From NCBI GenBank assembly GCA_022843905.1, contig JALHMT010000036.1:1-52254 (forward strand): a DNA stretch of 52,254 nt. Direction: 5' to 3'. The position numbers were made by a program, and so were the translations under genes. Positions 16,142 to 25,136 of this stretch are shown piece by piece (the stretch's first letter is position 1; every line of letters begins with the position of its first letter). Origin of the DNA: Rubrivivax sp. (lineage in GTDB: Bacteria; Pseudomonadota; Gammaproteobacteria; Burkholderiales; Burkholderiaceae_C). The notes below the pieces were generated by a model that did no database searches, was not told the DNA's origin, and saw only the letters and a list, made by a program, of their open reading frames with translations.

Positions 16142-17167
16142 ATGAGCGGCATCTTCACCACCGACGCCCTGAACGCCGTCGTTCAGGACCTGCGCCTGCC
16201 GGTCCAGGGCCTGGCCGCGGCGTACTTCGGCAACGCAGCCCAGGAAGACACCGAAGAGATCCACTTCGACGTCGACAACAAGCCGCGTCGCATCGCGCCC
16301 TTCGTCAGCCCTCTGGTGGCCGGCCAGATCGTCCAGAGCCGTGGTTTCGCGGCCAAGACCTTCAAGCCCGCGTACGTGAAGGACAAGCGCGTCTTCACGC
16401 CGCAGCGCGCCCTCAAGCGCGCGATGGGCGAGCGCATCGGCGGCGGCGACCTGAGCCCCGAACAGCGCATGCAGATGCTCGTCGTGCAGGACCTGACCGA
16501 CCAGCTCGAGATGGTCGAGCGCCGCCTCGAGTGGATGGCGTGCCAGGTGCTGTACGGCGGCGCGGTCACTGTCACGGGTGATCAGTACCCGTCCGCGGTC
16601 GTCAACTTCGGCCGCGCGGCCGGCCACAGCGTCACGCTGGCGGGTGCGTCGCGCTGGGGCCAGGCGGGCATCAAGCCGCTGGACGACCTGCAGACCTGGT
16701 CGGACGTGATGGTGCAGACCTGCGGCGTGGGCCTCACGGAGGTGACCATGACGGTGGACGCGTGGAAGATCTTCCGCGCCGACACCGATGTGAAGGAGCG
16801 CCTGAACCGCTTCCGCGGCAACAGCTCCATGCAGCAGGACGCGCACCAGCGCGAAGGCCGCGTGTTCCAGGGCATGGTCGACCAGTTCGCGATCTACACC
16901 TACAGCGGCTGGTATATCGACCCCACGTCCGGCACCGAGACGGCCATGCTGCCGGCCTACACGGTGATCGGCTGCGGTGCGCCGGCGCTGGTGGAGGGCG
17001 TGCGCGCCTTTGGCGCCATCCAGGACCACGACGCGTTGCGCGCGCAGGCGTACTACGTGAAGAGCTGGCTGGAGCAGGACCCGAGCGTGCGCTACCTGCT
17101 CATGCAGAGCGCGCCGCTGCTCGTGCCCTACCGCGTGAACGCCACGTTCCGCGCCACCGTCAACTGA
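16142..17167 (+). CDS. Major capsid protein (gpE family)
   Basis: 341 aa, the same length as lambda gpE. The N-terminal region includes EEIHFDVDNKPRRIAPFVSP, and the A-domain carries MTVDAWKIFRADTDVKERLN. The C-terminal part (YVKSWLEQDPSVRYLLMQSA, followed by a PLLVPYRVNATF-type strand) matches the family. It follows gpD by 2 nt. Confidence 0.9.
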   Translation: MSGIFTTDALNAVVQDLRLPVQGLAAAYFGNAAQEDTEEIHFDVDNKPRRIAPFVSPLVAGQIVQSRGFAAKTFKPAYVKDKRVFTPQRALKRAMGERIGGGDLSPEQRMQMLVVQDLTDQLEMVERRLEWMACQVLYGGAVTVTGDQYPSAVVNFGRAAGHSVTLAGASRWGQAGIKPLDDLQTWSDVMVQTCGVGLTEVTMTVDAWKIFRADTDVKERLNRFRGNSSMQQDAHQREGRVFQGMVDQFAIYTYSGWYIDPTSGTETAMLPAYTVIGCGAPALVEGVRAFGAIQDHDALRAQAYYVKSWLEQDPSVRYLLMQSAPLLVPYRVNATFRATVN

Positions 17168-17180
17168 AGGAGGCCACAAC

Positions 17181-17393
17181 ATGGCAACCAGCAAGACCGT
17201 TCGCCTGGTGGCGAAGGACACCATCACCATGGGCACGCAGGCCGAGCCGGTGAACGTGGCGCCCGGCAAGGCCTTCGACATCGACGAGGTGGAGGGCAAG
17301 CGCCTGATCACCCGCGGTGCCGCGGAGGTGCCGCCGCCGGCGGCGGAAGTCGTCGGCGGCGAGGCGGCGAAGGCCGAAGGCGCCAAGGCCTGA
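17181..17393 (+). CDS. Small head protein, FI-position
   Basis: 70 aa: a beta-rich half (KTVRLVAKDTITMGTQAEPV) and an Ala/Glu/Lys-rich tail. It has the place of lambda FI, between capsid and FII, but is shorter, resembling small accessory proteins found there in many siphophages. A good AAGGAGG lies upstream. Confidence 0.55.
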   Translation: MATSKTVRLVAKDTITMGTQAEPVNVAPGKAFDIDEVEGKRLITRGAAEVPPPAAEVVGGEAAKAEGAKA

Positions 17394-17397
17394 CGCC

Positions 17398-17721
17398 ATG
17401 TACCTCGAGGACCGGTCCGTCTACTTCGACGACGACGACTGGGCGGAAGACGCTGTGCTCGACGGTGTGCCCGTGCGCGTGATCTACGGCGCGCCGGGCG
17501 ACACCGGGCTGGGTGGCCCCGGCATGTCCACGGACAGGCCGCGCGCGCTGATCCAGGCGGAGAGCGTGACGCCGGAGCCGGCGTCGGGAGACGACCGCGT
17601 CCTCGAGTTCGCATGCGTCACGGCCGCACGCGCCACGCAGCGCTGGCGCGTGCGCCAGGTGCTGCCCGACGGCACCGGCATGGCCACGCTGATCCTGGTC
17701 GCGCACGAGAGCCAGGCCTAA
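17398..17721 (+). CDS. Head-tail attachment protein, FII-like
   Basis: 107 aa. The start at 17398 lies 4 nt after the previous stop. The sequence MYLEDRSVYFDDDDWAEDA and a beta-barrel-like remainder fit the lambda FII/head-tail joining group, whose members are 100-120 aa. Position just before the tail terminator supports this. Confidence 0.65.
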   Translation: MYLEDRSVYFDDDDWAEDAVLDGVPVRVIYGAPGDTGLGGPGMSTDRPRALIQAESVTPEPASGDDRVLEFACVTAARATQRWRVRQVLPDGTGMATLILVAHESQA

Positions 17722-17736
17722 ACCTCCCCACAGGTC

Positions 17737-18186
17737 ATGCCATCCGCCCACGTCCAGCTGTCGGCGCAGCTGGCGAGTTTTCTTGCGGCCGCGCCACCCA
17801 TCGCCGACGAGGTGGTGCGCGACCGCGAGCACCCCGTGCCCAAGGGCATGGGCAGCCTGATCAACGTGCGCCTGGTGTCCAGCAAGGCCACGCGCTTCGA
17901 CGTGCACGGCGGCCCCGTGGACTGGCTCACCGTGTACGGCATCGAGTGCTTCGCACGCCACGCCGCCAACGTGGTGGCCAGCGACGCCGTGGACCCCGTG
18001 CTCAGCGGCGCCTACGAGCGCCTGGCCGGCGAGGGCGCGGCCACCGGCCTGGGCGTCGAGGACCTGATGCCCGACCCCGACATCACCTGGGACGCCGAAG
18101 AGGGCGAGGAGCCCATGGCCAGCGCCTTCTTCACCGTCTCCATCGTCCACCGAACCGAGGCCGTCACCCTGGCGCCGCGGAACTGA
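17737..18186 (+). CDS. Tail terminator-like protein (gpU position)
   Basis: 149 aa, alpha/beta, including RLVSSKATRFDVHGGPVDWL and an acidic C-terminal section. Size and position (after FII-like, before the tail tube) match gpU/tail terminator proteins that cap the tail and join it to the head. No lambda Z equivalent is evident. Confidence 0.6.
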   Translation: MPSAHVQLSAQLASFLAAAPPIADEVVRDREHPVPKGMGSLINVRLVSSKATRFDVHGGPVDWLTVYGIECFARHAANVVASDAVDPVLSGAYERLAGEGAATGLGVEDLMPDPDITWDAEEGEEPMASAFFTVSIVHRTEAVTLAPRN

Positions 18187-18210
18187 CCACCACCCCCAAG
18201 GAGCAACACC

Positions 18211-19191
18211 ATGCCCCGTTTCGCACGCCAACTCGTGGCCCTGGTCGAGGCCGAGACCACCTACAACGTCGACCCCACGCCGCTGCCCGCCGTCAACGCG
18301 GTGCTGCTGAGCAACCCGCGCATCACGCCCATCGACCCCAACAACGTCGACCGCGACCTCGTGCGCGCGTACTTCGGCGCCAGCGAGCAGCTGGTCGGCA
18401 CCCGCGTCGTGCGCTTCGACTTCGACGTGGAGTTCGTCGGCGCTGGCACGCTGGGCACCGCGCCCTCGTGGATGCCGCTGCTCAACGCCTGCGCCATGCT
18501 CGGCGCCAACGAGGTGGGCGTGCGCTACGACCACCTGCCCGTCACGGACGTGCAGGCCTCGGTGCACATCTACCTGTACGACTCGGGCGTGCTGCACCGC
18601 TTCGGCGGCGCGCGCAGCAACGCGGTGTTCAAGCTCAACGCCGGCGAAAAGCCGGTCATCAGCTTCAGCATGATCGGTCTGTACGGCGCCGTCACCGCGG
18701 TGGCCGTGCCCACGCCGGACTACAGCACCTGGCGCACGCCGTCGGTGCCCACGCACGCCAACACGGCCATCCTCACGCTGGGCGCCACGCTCAACGGCGC
18801 GGGTGCACCGGTGCTCACCGGCGGCACGGGCATCCCGTCGCTCGGCCTCGAGATCGACCTGGGCAACAACGTGCAGCCCACCTTCCTGATCGGCGGCGAA
18901 ACGGTGGACGTGACGCAGCGCGCCGTGTCCGGCCGCGTGCGCATGGACCTCACCGCCGCGCAGGAGGTCAGCCGCATGGCCGACGTGCTGGCGGCCACGC
19001 TGTCCAGCGTGGGCATGTTCCACGGCACGGTCGATGGCTTCCGCGTTGGCCTGTTCCTGCCCAGCGTGCAGTTCATCAACCCCACCAAGGAAGACGTGAA
19101 CGGCCGGCGCCTGCTCGGCTACGAGCTGCGCGGCGTGCCCAACCCCGCCGGCACCGGCAACGACGAAGTGCGCGTGCTCTCCAGCTTCTGA
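18211..19191 (+). CDS. Major tail tube protein
   Basis: 326 aa, preceded by AAGGAG. A beta-rich protein with DFDVEFVGAGTLGTAPSWMP, then an Ig-like C-terminal part. The pattern GTAPSWMPLLNACAM is typical of siphophage tube proteins of the phage_tail_tube family. It lies directly before the frameshifting chaperone pair and tape measure, as major tail proteins do. Confidence 0.82.
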   Translation: MPRFARQLVALVEAETTYNVDPTPLPAVNAVLLSNPRITPIDPNNVDRDLVRAYFGASEQLVGTRVVRFDFDVEFVGAGTLGTAPSWMPLLNACAMLGANEVGVRYDHLPVTDVQASVHIYLYDSGVLHRFGGARSNAVFKLNAGEKPVISFSMIGLYGAVTAVAVPTPDYSTWRTPSVPTHANTAILTLGATLNGAGAPVLTGGTGIPSLGLEIDLGNNVQPTFLIGGETVDVTQRAVSGRVRMDLTAAQEVSRMADVLAATLSSVGMFHGTVDGFRVGLFLPSVQFINPTKEDVNGRRLLGYELRGVPNPAGTGNDEVRVLSSF

Positions 19192-19206
19192 CCCGAGGTT
19201 CCTTCC

Positions 19207-19617
19207 ATGCTTCAACTCGCAACCATGCCGGCCTACTGGTGGCCGGTGGAATACGTGCAGCCCGCCGACGGCGGCCTGGCCCACGTGCAGGCCTTCGAGG
19301 CCCAGTACCGCCAGCTCGACCAGGACGAGATGGACGCGCTGCAGCAGCGCGCGCGCGCCGAGAACCTGGCCGACACCGACCTCGCGCGCGAGGTGGTGCT
19401 GGGCTTTCGCCAGGTGGCGGACGGCCAGGGCGCCGACGTGCCGTGCACGCCCGACAGCCTGGCCGCGCTGCTGCGCATGCCCGGCATGGGCACCACGCTG
19501 TGGTTCACCTACGCCAAGAGCCGCACGGAGGCCGCGCTGGGAAACTTGCCGCGGCGGCCCGTTGGTGGGCCGCCGGCGGCGATGCCGGGCTCGAGCACGT
19601 CGACGACGGTCCAGTAG
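19207..19617 (+). CDS. G: Tail assembly chaperone, gpG-like (zero-frame product)
   Basis: 136 aa in the zero frame. It contains the slippery heptamer GGGAAAC and then runs out in a Pro/Ser-rich non-conserved tail. Tail assembly chaperones coat the tape measure during tail assembly and are absent from the virion. A longer G-T fusion is made from the same start by -1 slippage (separate entry). Confidence 0.8.
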   Translation: MLQLATMPAYWWPVEYVQPADGGLAHVQAFEAQYRQLDQDEMDALQQRARAENLADTDLAREVVLGFRQVADGQGADVPCTPDSLAALLRMPGMGTTLWFTYAKSRTEAALGNLPRRPVGGPPAAMPGSSTSTTVQ

Positions 19618-19943
19618 CGGACCTGCAGCGATGGAACGCGCCGCCCGACATCGTCGAGGCCACCCGCGCCGCGCTGGTGGCCGAGGCGCAGGCCAACCGG
19701 GTGGAGGTGTGGCCGCGCCACTGGCATGCCTGGCAGGTGTTCCTGTTCCTCGGCTCGCAGTGGCGCATGGTCGGCGGCGTGGACCGCGCGGCCGTGCGCA
19801 CCGGGCTGGACTATGGGCAGGTGGATCTGGCCAAGCGCCACGTGCGTGTGCCGCGCGGCTGCCGGCAACCGCGGCGCGAGCTGATGCAGCAGCTGCGCGT
19901 GCTGGAGGCCAGGGCGCTGCGCGCGCTGGCGGACGACGAGTAG
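19207..19943 (+). CDS. GT: Tail assembly chaperone G-T fusion (by -1 frameshift)
   Basis: Slipping back one base at GGGAAAC (19539-19545; zero frame reads G GGA AAC) continues as GKLAAARWWAAGGDAGLEHV in the -1 frame. That frame stays open to the stop at 19941-19943 and has sensible composition (WPRHWHAWQVFLFLGSQWRM). The fusion is about 246 aa. The lambda signal is GGGAAAG at the same place in the gene order, and both obey X XXY YYZ. Confidence 0.82.
19539..19545 (+). promoter_or_regulatory. Programmed -1 frameshift site GGGAAAC
   Basis: Zero-frame codons are GGA (19540-19542) and AAC (19543-19545), preceded by a codon ending in G, so both tRNAs can re-pair after a -1 slip. The downstream sequence is very GC-rich and could form a stimulatory structure. 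Confidence 0.78.
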
Positions 19944-19955
19944 CGGAACACTGAC

Positions 19956-22900
19956 ATGGTCGAACGCGTCTACCGCACCAAGCTCGTCCTCGACACGACG
20001 CAGCACGACGCCGGCGCGGCCAAGGCCGACACCGCGCTGCAGCGCGTCGCTGCGAGCACCGACGAGCTGTCGCGCCACCTCCAACTGGCCTCGGTCGCCA
20101 ATGACCGCTTCGTAGACTCGACGGCGGCGCAGGCCGCAGTGTTGGAGCAAGCGCGCCGGGCGCAGGCGGCGCAGGCCGCCGCGATCGAGCGCACGCGTGC
20201 GGCGCAGGCTGGCCAGGCCACTGTGCTCGGCGCGCCGGACCAGAGTGCTGCGAATGCCGCGTTGGCCAACATCCGCGTGGCCGCGCAGGCGCGCGAGCGC
20301 ACTGAGTACCGCAACCATCAGCAGGTGCTGGAGAACATCCGCGTGGCGGCGCAGGCCAAGGAGCGGGCCGACTATCAGCAGCAGCAACAGTTTCTGCAAG
20401 GCCTGCAGCGCCAGGCCGACACCATTGGCAAGACGCGCAGCGAGCTGCTCGCACTGCAGGCCGCGCAGCTGGGCGTGAGCACCCAGGCCGCGCCGATGAT
20501 CGCGCGCCTGGCCGCCGGCGAGCGCCAGCTGGCCGGCTTCGGCCGCACCGGCAAACTCACCGCGCAGGAGCTGGCGCAGGTGAGCTTCCAGCTCAACGAC
20601 CTGGCCGTGCAGGTGGCCAGTGGCGGCAGCCCGCTCATCGCGCTGGTACAGCAGGGCTCGCAGCTGTCCGGCACCTTCGGCGGCATCCGGCCGGCCATTT
20701 CGGCTTTGCTGAGTACGCTCACGCCACTGCGCCTCGCGGTCGGGGGTGTGGCCGCAGGCGTCGGCGTGCTCGCGATCGCCTACGCGCAGGGCTACCGCGA
20801 GGACGTGGCATTTCGCGACTCGCTGGTGCTCACCGGCAATGCTGCTGGTCTCACCGCTGACAGTTTCAATCGCACCGCGCGCGCCGTGGAGAGCGGCGCC
20901 AACGTGACCACCAGTTCGGCGCGCGAGATCACGCAGGCGCTGGTAAGCACCGGCGAGGTGGGGCCCGCTGCGCTGCAGTCGGTGGCGCTGGCGGTGGCTC
21001 AGCTGCAACGAGTGACAGGCGCGTCTTCTGCCGACATCGTCAAGCAATTCGCCGGCATCACCGCGAGCGCGTCGCGCTGGGCGCTCGAGCAGAACCGGCA
21101 GTACAACTTCCTCACGCCGAAGGTCTACGAGCACATCCGTGCGCTCGAGGCGCAGGGCCAGAAGCAGGAGGCTGCGCGCGTGGCGGCCGATGCGCTGGCG
21201 GAGAAGATCGCCAGCCAGACCCGCAACCTTGGCTTGCTCGAGCGTGCCATCGAAGGCGCCGAGCGTACTTGGTCATCGTTCTGGAACACGGTCAAGTCGA
21301 TCGGACGCGACACGACGATCGACGATCGCATCGCGCAGATCACCGCGGCGATGGAGGCTGCGCAAAGCCCCGAGGAGGTCGGCGACGGCCGCGATGCACT
21401 TCGGGCTGAATTGGCGGTGCTCGAAGAGCAGAAACGTGCTCGTGATCGCAAGGCCGTCGACGACGCCAAGGCCGCGTCAGACAACAAGCGCGAGCTCGCC
21501 AAGCTGCAGGACGACTATCAGTCCGCGCTGCACGCCAAGGAGAAGGCGGGTTTCGAGCAAAGCCTGGCACAGCAGCGGGTGGCGCTTGAGGCGCAGCGCA
21601 TTGCGCTCGATCGCTCATACGATCAGGCCGAGCTGAGCGTCGCGGCTTACGTGCAACGCCGCGCACAGCTGGAGCAGCAGGCCATCGCCTCCAAGGCGGC
21701 GGCGATCGACCAGGACATCGCGCTCGAGCGCCGCCGCAAGGTGGGCACTGAGGCCGAGGTGTTGCAGCAGGAAGCGCGGCTGCGCGACCTGCAGGCCCGT
21801 CGCACGGCGCTGCAGGTCGAGCGCCTGCGGTTGGCGCAGGAGCAGCGCCGCAACTTCGGCGTGACGGACGAGCGCGTGTCCCTGCCGGTGGCCAGCGATG
21901 CGCTACGCCGTCTCGAGCCTGCGGACGAGTCGGGTGTGGTCGACTACCTGCGTCAGCAGCGCGACCAGGCTGACCAGCTGGCGAACCAGCTGCTGCGTGA
22001 CGCGCGTAGCCTGAGCGCTGGACTGATCACCGACGAGCGCGCGCGCGCGGATGCGCTGCTCGCCATCGAGGTGGAGCAGCTGCGCCAGCGCCTGGACCTC
22101 GAGACGCGCCACGCAGACGATCGCGCCCGCGTCGAGGAGCAGCTCGCCGGCTACATCGTCCAGCGCAACCGCGAAATCACAGAGCAGCTCAAGCCCGAGT
22201 GGCAGCGCCAGGTCGAGCTGTACGAGGACTCGGCGCGCCGGCGCAAGCAGGTCAACGAGGACGTGAACAAGGCCTTCGTCGACGGCGGGCGCGAGGCCTT
22301 CGGCCGCATGTTCGCCGACGGCAAGTTGAGCTTCGACAACCTGGCCCAGTACGCGCTGCGCACGCTGGGCGAGCAGTTCTACGAGCGCATGGGCTTCGGC
22401 CGCTTCTTCGCGCAGCTGGGCGACGCCGTGTTCGGCGGCATCGAAGGGATCGTGGGCCTCGGCGTGCCGGCGAGTTCCGGCCTGCGGGTGGACACGTCGT
22501 CCGCCGGCCAGGTGGACAACCCGAGCGCCGCGCGCGACGCGCTGCGCCAGGTCGAGGCCGCCGCGGCCGACCAGGTGGCGCAGATGGTGGCCACCACCGC
22601 GGCCAGCGCCACCGAGGCCACGGTCACGCAGCAGGCGGTGGCCAGCCTGGTGGGCCTGACCGGTGCGGCACAGTCCGCGGCGGCCGCGCTGGCCGCCGTG
22701 GGCGGCAGCGGTGGCGGCTCCGGCGGTGCGGGCCTGCTGGGCAGCCTGTTCGGCTCCGGCGGCGGCTTCTTCAACGACGCCGGCGGGCTGGAGTTGCTGG
22801 GTTCGCTCGGCTTTGCGCGTGGCGGTGCGTTCCGCGACGGCCATGTACAGGCCTTCGCGCGTGGCGGCGTGCTCGGGCCCAAAGGCGGCGTCCTGGACGC

Positions 22901-23237
22901 GCTAACCGCGTTTCCGATCCGAGGCGGCAGGGTCGGTATTGGCGGCGAAGCGGGTGACGAGGCAGTCATGCCGTTGGGGCGCACGCGCGATGGGCGCATG
23001 GGGGTGGCGGTGGTCGGCGGCGGTGGCGCGGCGCCGACGGTCGTGAACCGGATCGAGATCATCAACAACCACAGCGGCGCGCGCGTGCGCACCGAGCCGC
23101 GCCAGGACGGCGGCATGCGTGTGCTCATCGACCAGGTGGAGGGTGCCCTTGGCGAGCGCATCAGCAACGGCGTGGGCCTGGCGCAGCCGATCGGCACGCG
23201 CTTCGGCATGAACGGCGGCGCGGGGTTGATCACATGA
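19956..23237 (+). CDS. Tail tape measure protein
   Basis: 1093 aa, the longest protein in the window. It is mostly helical with long Ala/Gln/Arg/Glu-rich coiled coils (about 20-170 and 480-800). A hydrophobic stretch near residues 250-275 (LAVGGVAAGVGVLAIAYAQG) is the usual tape-measure membrane-like segment. A Gly-rich region near 900-960 precedes the C-terminal domain. In this family length sets tail length; by the common rule of about 1.5 angstrom per residue the tail would be about 160 nm (inference). The stop overlaps the next start (ATGA). Confidence 0.9.
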   Translation: MVERVYRTKLVLDTTQHDAGAAKADTALQRVAASTDELSRHLQLASVANDRFVDSTAAQAAVLEQARRAQAAQAAAIERTRAAQAGQATVLGAPDQSAANAALANIRVAAQARERTEYRNHQQVLENIRVAAQAKERADYQQQQQFLQGLQRQADTIGKTRSELLALQAAQLGVSTQAAPMIARLAAGERQLAGFGRTGKLTAQELAQVSFQLNDLAVQVASGGSPLIALVQQGSQLSGTFGGIRPAISALLSTLTPLRLAVGGVAAGVGVLAIAYAQGYREDVAFRDSLVLTGNAAGLTADSFNRTARAVESGANVTTSSAREITQALVSTGEVGPAALQSVALAVAQLQRVTGASSADIVKQFAGITASASRWALEQNRQYNFLTPKVYEHIRALEAQGQKQEAARVAADALAEKIASQTRNLGLLERAIEGAERTWSSFWNTVKSIGRDTTIDDRIAQITAAMEAAQSPEEVGDGRDALRAELAVLEEQKRARDRKAVDDAKAASDNKRELAKLQDDYQSALHAKEKAGFEQSLAQQRVALEAQRIALDRSYDQAELSVAAYVQRRAQLEQQAIASKAAAIDQDIALERRRKVGTEAEVLQQEARLRDLQARRTALQVERLRLAQEQRRNFGVTDERVSLPVASDALRRLEPADESGVVDYLRQQRDQADQLANQLLRDARSLSAGLITDERARADALLAIEVEQLRQRLDLETRHADDRARVEEQLAGYIVQRNREITEQLKPEWQRQVELYEDSARRRKQVNEDVNKAFVDGGREAFGRMFADGKLSFDNLAQYALRTLGEQFYERMGFGRFFAQLGDAVFGGIEGIVGLGVPASSGLRVDTSSAGQVDNPSAARDALRQVEAAAADQVAQMVATTAASATEATVTQQAVASLVGLTGAAQSAAAALAAVGGSGGGSGGAGLLGSLFGSGGGFFNDAGGLELLGSLGFARGGAFRDGHVQAFARGGVLGPKGGVLDALTAFPIRGGRVGIGGEAGDEAVMPLGRTRDGRMGVAVVGGGGAAPTVVNRIEIINNHSGARVRTEPRQDGGMRVLIDQVEGALGERISNGVGLAQPIGTRFGMNGGAGLIT

Positions 23238-23542
23238 GCGGCCAGGCACCCGACATGCCGGACGTTGACTGGCAGCTCGCGGCCTACCTCGCTGTGTTCG
23301 AGAAGCTGCTCGTCGACATGCTGGCCACCCAGGCCGCGCTCGGTGGCGGCGGGACGGAGGCGCTCGTCAACTATCGCCGCGACTTGGGCGAGTTCATCCG
23401 CCGCGCCAAGTTCCCCCGCGCGCTGTCGGACGAGGAGGCGGCCGAGTACCACCTGCAGTGCGACGTGATCCTCGATCGCATGTTCCGGCGCGCCACCGAG
23501 TTCGCGCCCGCCGTCGCGGCCATGTTCGGGGTGCGGCCATGA
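23234..23542 (+). CDS. Hypothetical tail-region protein, 102 aa
   Basis: A helical acidic/basic protein (DWQLAAYLAVFEKLLVDMLA, then LVNYRRDLGEFIRRAK) translationally coupled to the tape measure. No family recognised. Its position suggests a minor tail or tail-tip assembly role. Confidence 0.6.
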   Translation: MSGQAPDMPDVDWQLAAYLAVFEKLLVDMLATQAALGGGGTEALVNYRRDLGEFIRRAKFPRALSDEEAAEYHLQCDVILDRMFRRATEFAPAVAAMFGVRP

Positions 23543-23575
23543 ACTCCGGCGCCGGCCTGGTGGTGTGAGGCCGGC

Positions 23576-24259
23576 ATGCCCTTCCCGAGCGACCGACGCT
23601 ACCCCGCGTCGCTGCCCGGCTTCCTGCTCGCCGGCCACGAGCTGGCCGTGGGCGAGCGCGTGGATCCGGTGCAGTTCGACCAGGGCGAGGACCGGCACCG
23701 CGACACCCGCACCTTCACGCCCTGGCTGGCCAGCGTGGCCACCTGGCTCACGCAGGCGCAGCTGGACCTGTTCCACAACTGGTTCGAGGGCGACGCGGAG
23801 GGCGGCACCGCGCTGTTCGACGTGCAGGTGCACTCGCTGGTGGGCGGTGCGCCGCAGTGGTGGCAGGCGCGCTTCGTGGGGCCGTACCGGCTCGAGGCGC
23901 GCAGCGCCCGCTACACGGTCAGCGCCGAGCTGATCCTGCTGGACGGCCCGTACGCCACGCGGCCGGATGTGGGCCTGCGCGGTTACGAGCTGGGCGACGG
24001 CGACGAAACGCTGATCGCACCGCTGCCGCCGCTGTTCGGCCACGAGCTGGGCGACGGCGACGAAACGCTGATCGCACCGCTGCCGCCGCTGTTCGGCCAC
24101 GAGCTGGGCGACGGCGACGAGGAAGGCTTCCTCGGCAATCCGCCGGACGACCCGACCGTCGACGGTTTGATGATGGTCTGGATGGGTCTCGGTTCCAGCA
24201 CTCCGGCCAGCGTCGCCGACAGCGACGACGCGCTGACCTCTCAATGGATGGGCCTCTGA
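23576..24259 (+). CDS. Minor tail protein with internal tandem repeat
   Basis: 227 aa. The first 145 residues (GQWW-type aromatic patches; QAQLDLFHNWFEGDAEGG) resemble phage minor tail/distal tail-like domains, and the same kind of domain occurs at the start of the gene at 25913. Residues about 138-182 contain a 19-residue repeat ELGDGDETLIAPLPPLFGH, twice complete and once partial. The C-terminus is short and Met/Gly-rich. Confidence 0.6.
   Translation: MPFPSDRRYPASLPGFLLAGHELAVGERVDPVQFDQGEDRHRDTRTFTPWLASVATWLTQAQLDLFHNWFEGDAEGGTALFDVQVHSLVGGAPQWWQARFVGPYRLEARSARYTVSAELILLDGPYATRPDVGLRGYELGDGDETLIAPLPPLFGHELGDGDETLIAPLPPLFGHELGDGDEEGFLGNPPDDPTVDGLMMVWMGLGSSTPASVADSDDALTSQWMGL
23987..24120 (+). 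repeat. 57-bp tandem repeat, about 2.4 copies
   Basis: Identical units start at 23987, 24044 and 24101 (third incomplete), encoding the acidic 19-residue repeat of the minor tail protein. Period 57 keeps the frame, and the absence of differences suggests recent duplication. Confidence 0.9.
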
Positions 24260-24260
24260 C

Positions 24261-24593
24261 ATGGCATTCACACCCGGCAACCAGAACGGCGTGCTCAACG
24301 GCACCACGCAAGTTGACATCGTCGACTCGCCGGGCGCCAGCACGCAGCGATCCGTTCGCAACGTGGCCTTCTACAACCGCGACAGCGTGGCGCAGGAAAT
24401 CACGCTGAAGTACAGCGCCAACGGCACGTTGCGCTTCCTCGACAAGCAGACGGTGCAGCCCGGCGAGTCGTGGGTGTACAGCGTGCTGCAGGTGCTCGAC
24501 GCCACCACCGACAAGCTGGTTGCCGTGATGACCGCCGCGGTCACGACCACCGCGCCCGACTTCTCGGCCAACTACGCGGACAAGACAGCATGA
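24261..24593 (+). CDS. Hypothetical beta-rich tail-region protein, 110 aa
   Basis: Sequence such as VAFYNRDSVAQEITLKYSAN and VQPGESWVYSVLQVLD suggests a beta-sandwich. Very short gap to the previous gene and 4-nt overlap with the next. Probably a virion-surface or tail-tip accessory protein; family not recognised. Confidence 0.55.
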   Translation: MAFTPGNQNGVLNGTTQVDIVDSPGASTQRSVRNVAFYNRDSVAQEITLKYSANGTLRFLDKQTVQPGESWVYSVLQVLDATTDKLVAVMTAAVTTTAPDFSANYADKTA

Positions 24594-25129
24594 GCGACAC
24601 CAGCAGCAACCCGAGCAATGCCGCTGCGCTCGCGCGGCCGAACAGCCGCACGCTCGAGGCCAGCTACACGCGGCCGGCCAACACCACCACCTACGCCGCC
24701 GGCGACGTGCTGGCCGAGAGCACCAGCGCGGCCACCATCCTCACCTTTGCCAACGCTGCGCGCGCCGTCGGCGGTGGCGGCGTGATCCAGAACGCGGTGA
24801 TGGTGGACAGCGCCGCGGAAACGCTCAAGCCTTCGATCGAGCTGTACCTGTTCGACACCGCGCCGGCGATGGAAAACGACAACGAGGCCTGGGCGCCGAC
24901 CGACGCAGAGATGGAGAAGTGCCTCGGCGTCATCGTGTTCGACGGCACCGCCACCGGCAAGTTCAAGGCCGGCAGCGGCAACGGCGTGGTGGCCGCGGAC
25001 GCGTTGAGCCTGAGTTACCAGTGCGCCGCGGCCAGCACGTCGCTCTTCGGCATTGCCGTGGTGCGCAACGCCTACGTGCCGGTGAGCGCGGAGAAGTTCA
25101 CCTTCCGGCTGGCCGCCATCCGCGACTGA
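24590..25129 (+). CDS. Hypothetical structural protein, 179 aa
   Basis: Starts in the 4-nt overlap with the previous stop. Features YTRPANTTTYAAGDVLAEST and later RNAYVPVSAEKFTFRLAAIR, a pattern met in capsid/tail decoration-like proteins of siphophages. Few charged residues, no Cys pairs, no signal peptide. Function unknown. Confidence 0.55.
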   Translation: MSDTSSNPSNAAALARPNSRTLEASYTRPANTTTYAAGDVLAESTSAATILTFANAARAVGGGGVIQNAVMVDSAAETLKPSIELYLFDTAPAMENDNEAWAPTDAEMEKCLGVIVFDGTATGKFKAGSGNGVVAADALSLSYQCAAASTSLFGIAVVRNAYVPVSAEKFTFRLAAIRD

Positions 25130-25136
25130 GGCTGCC

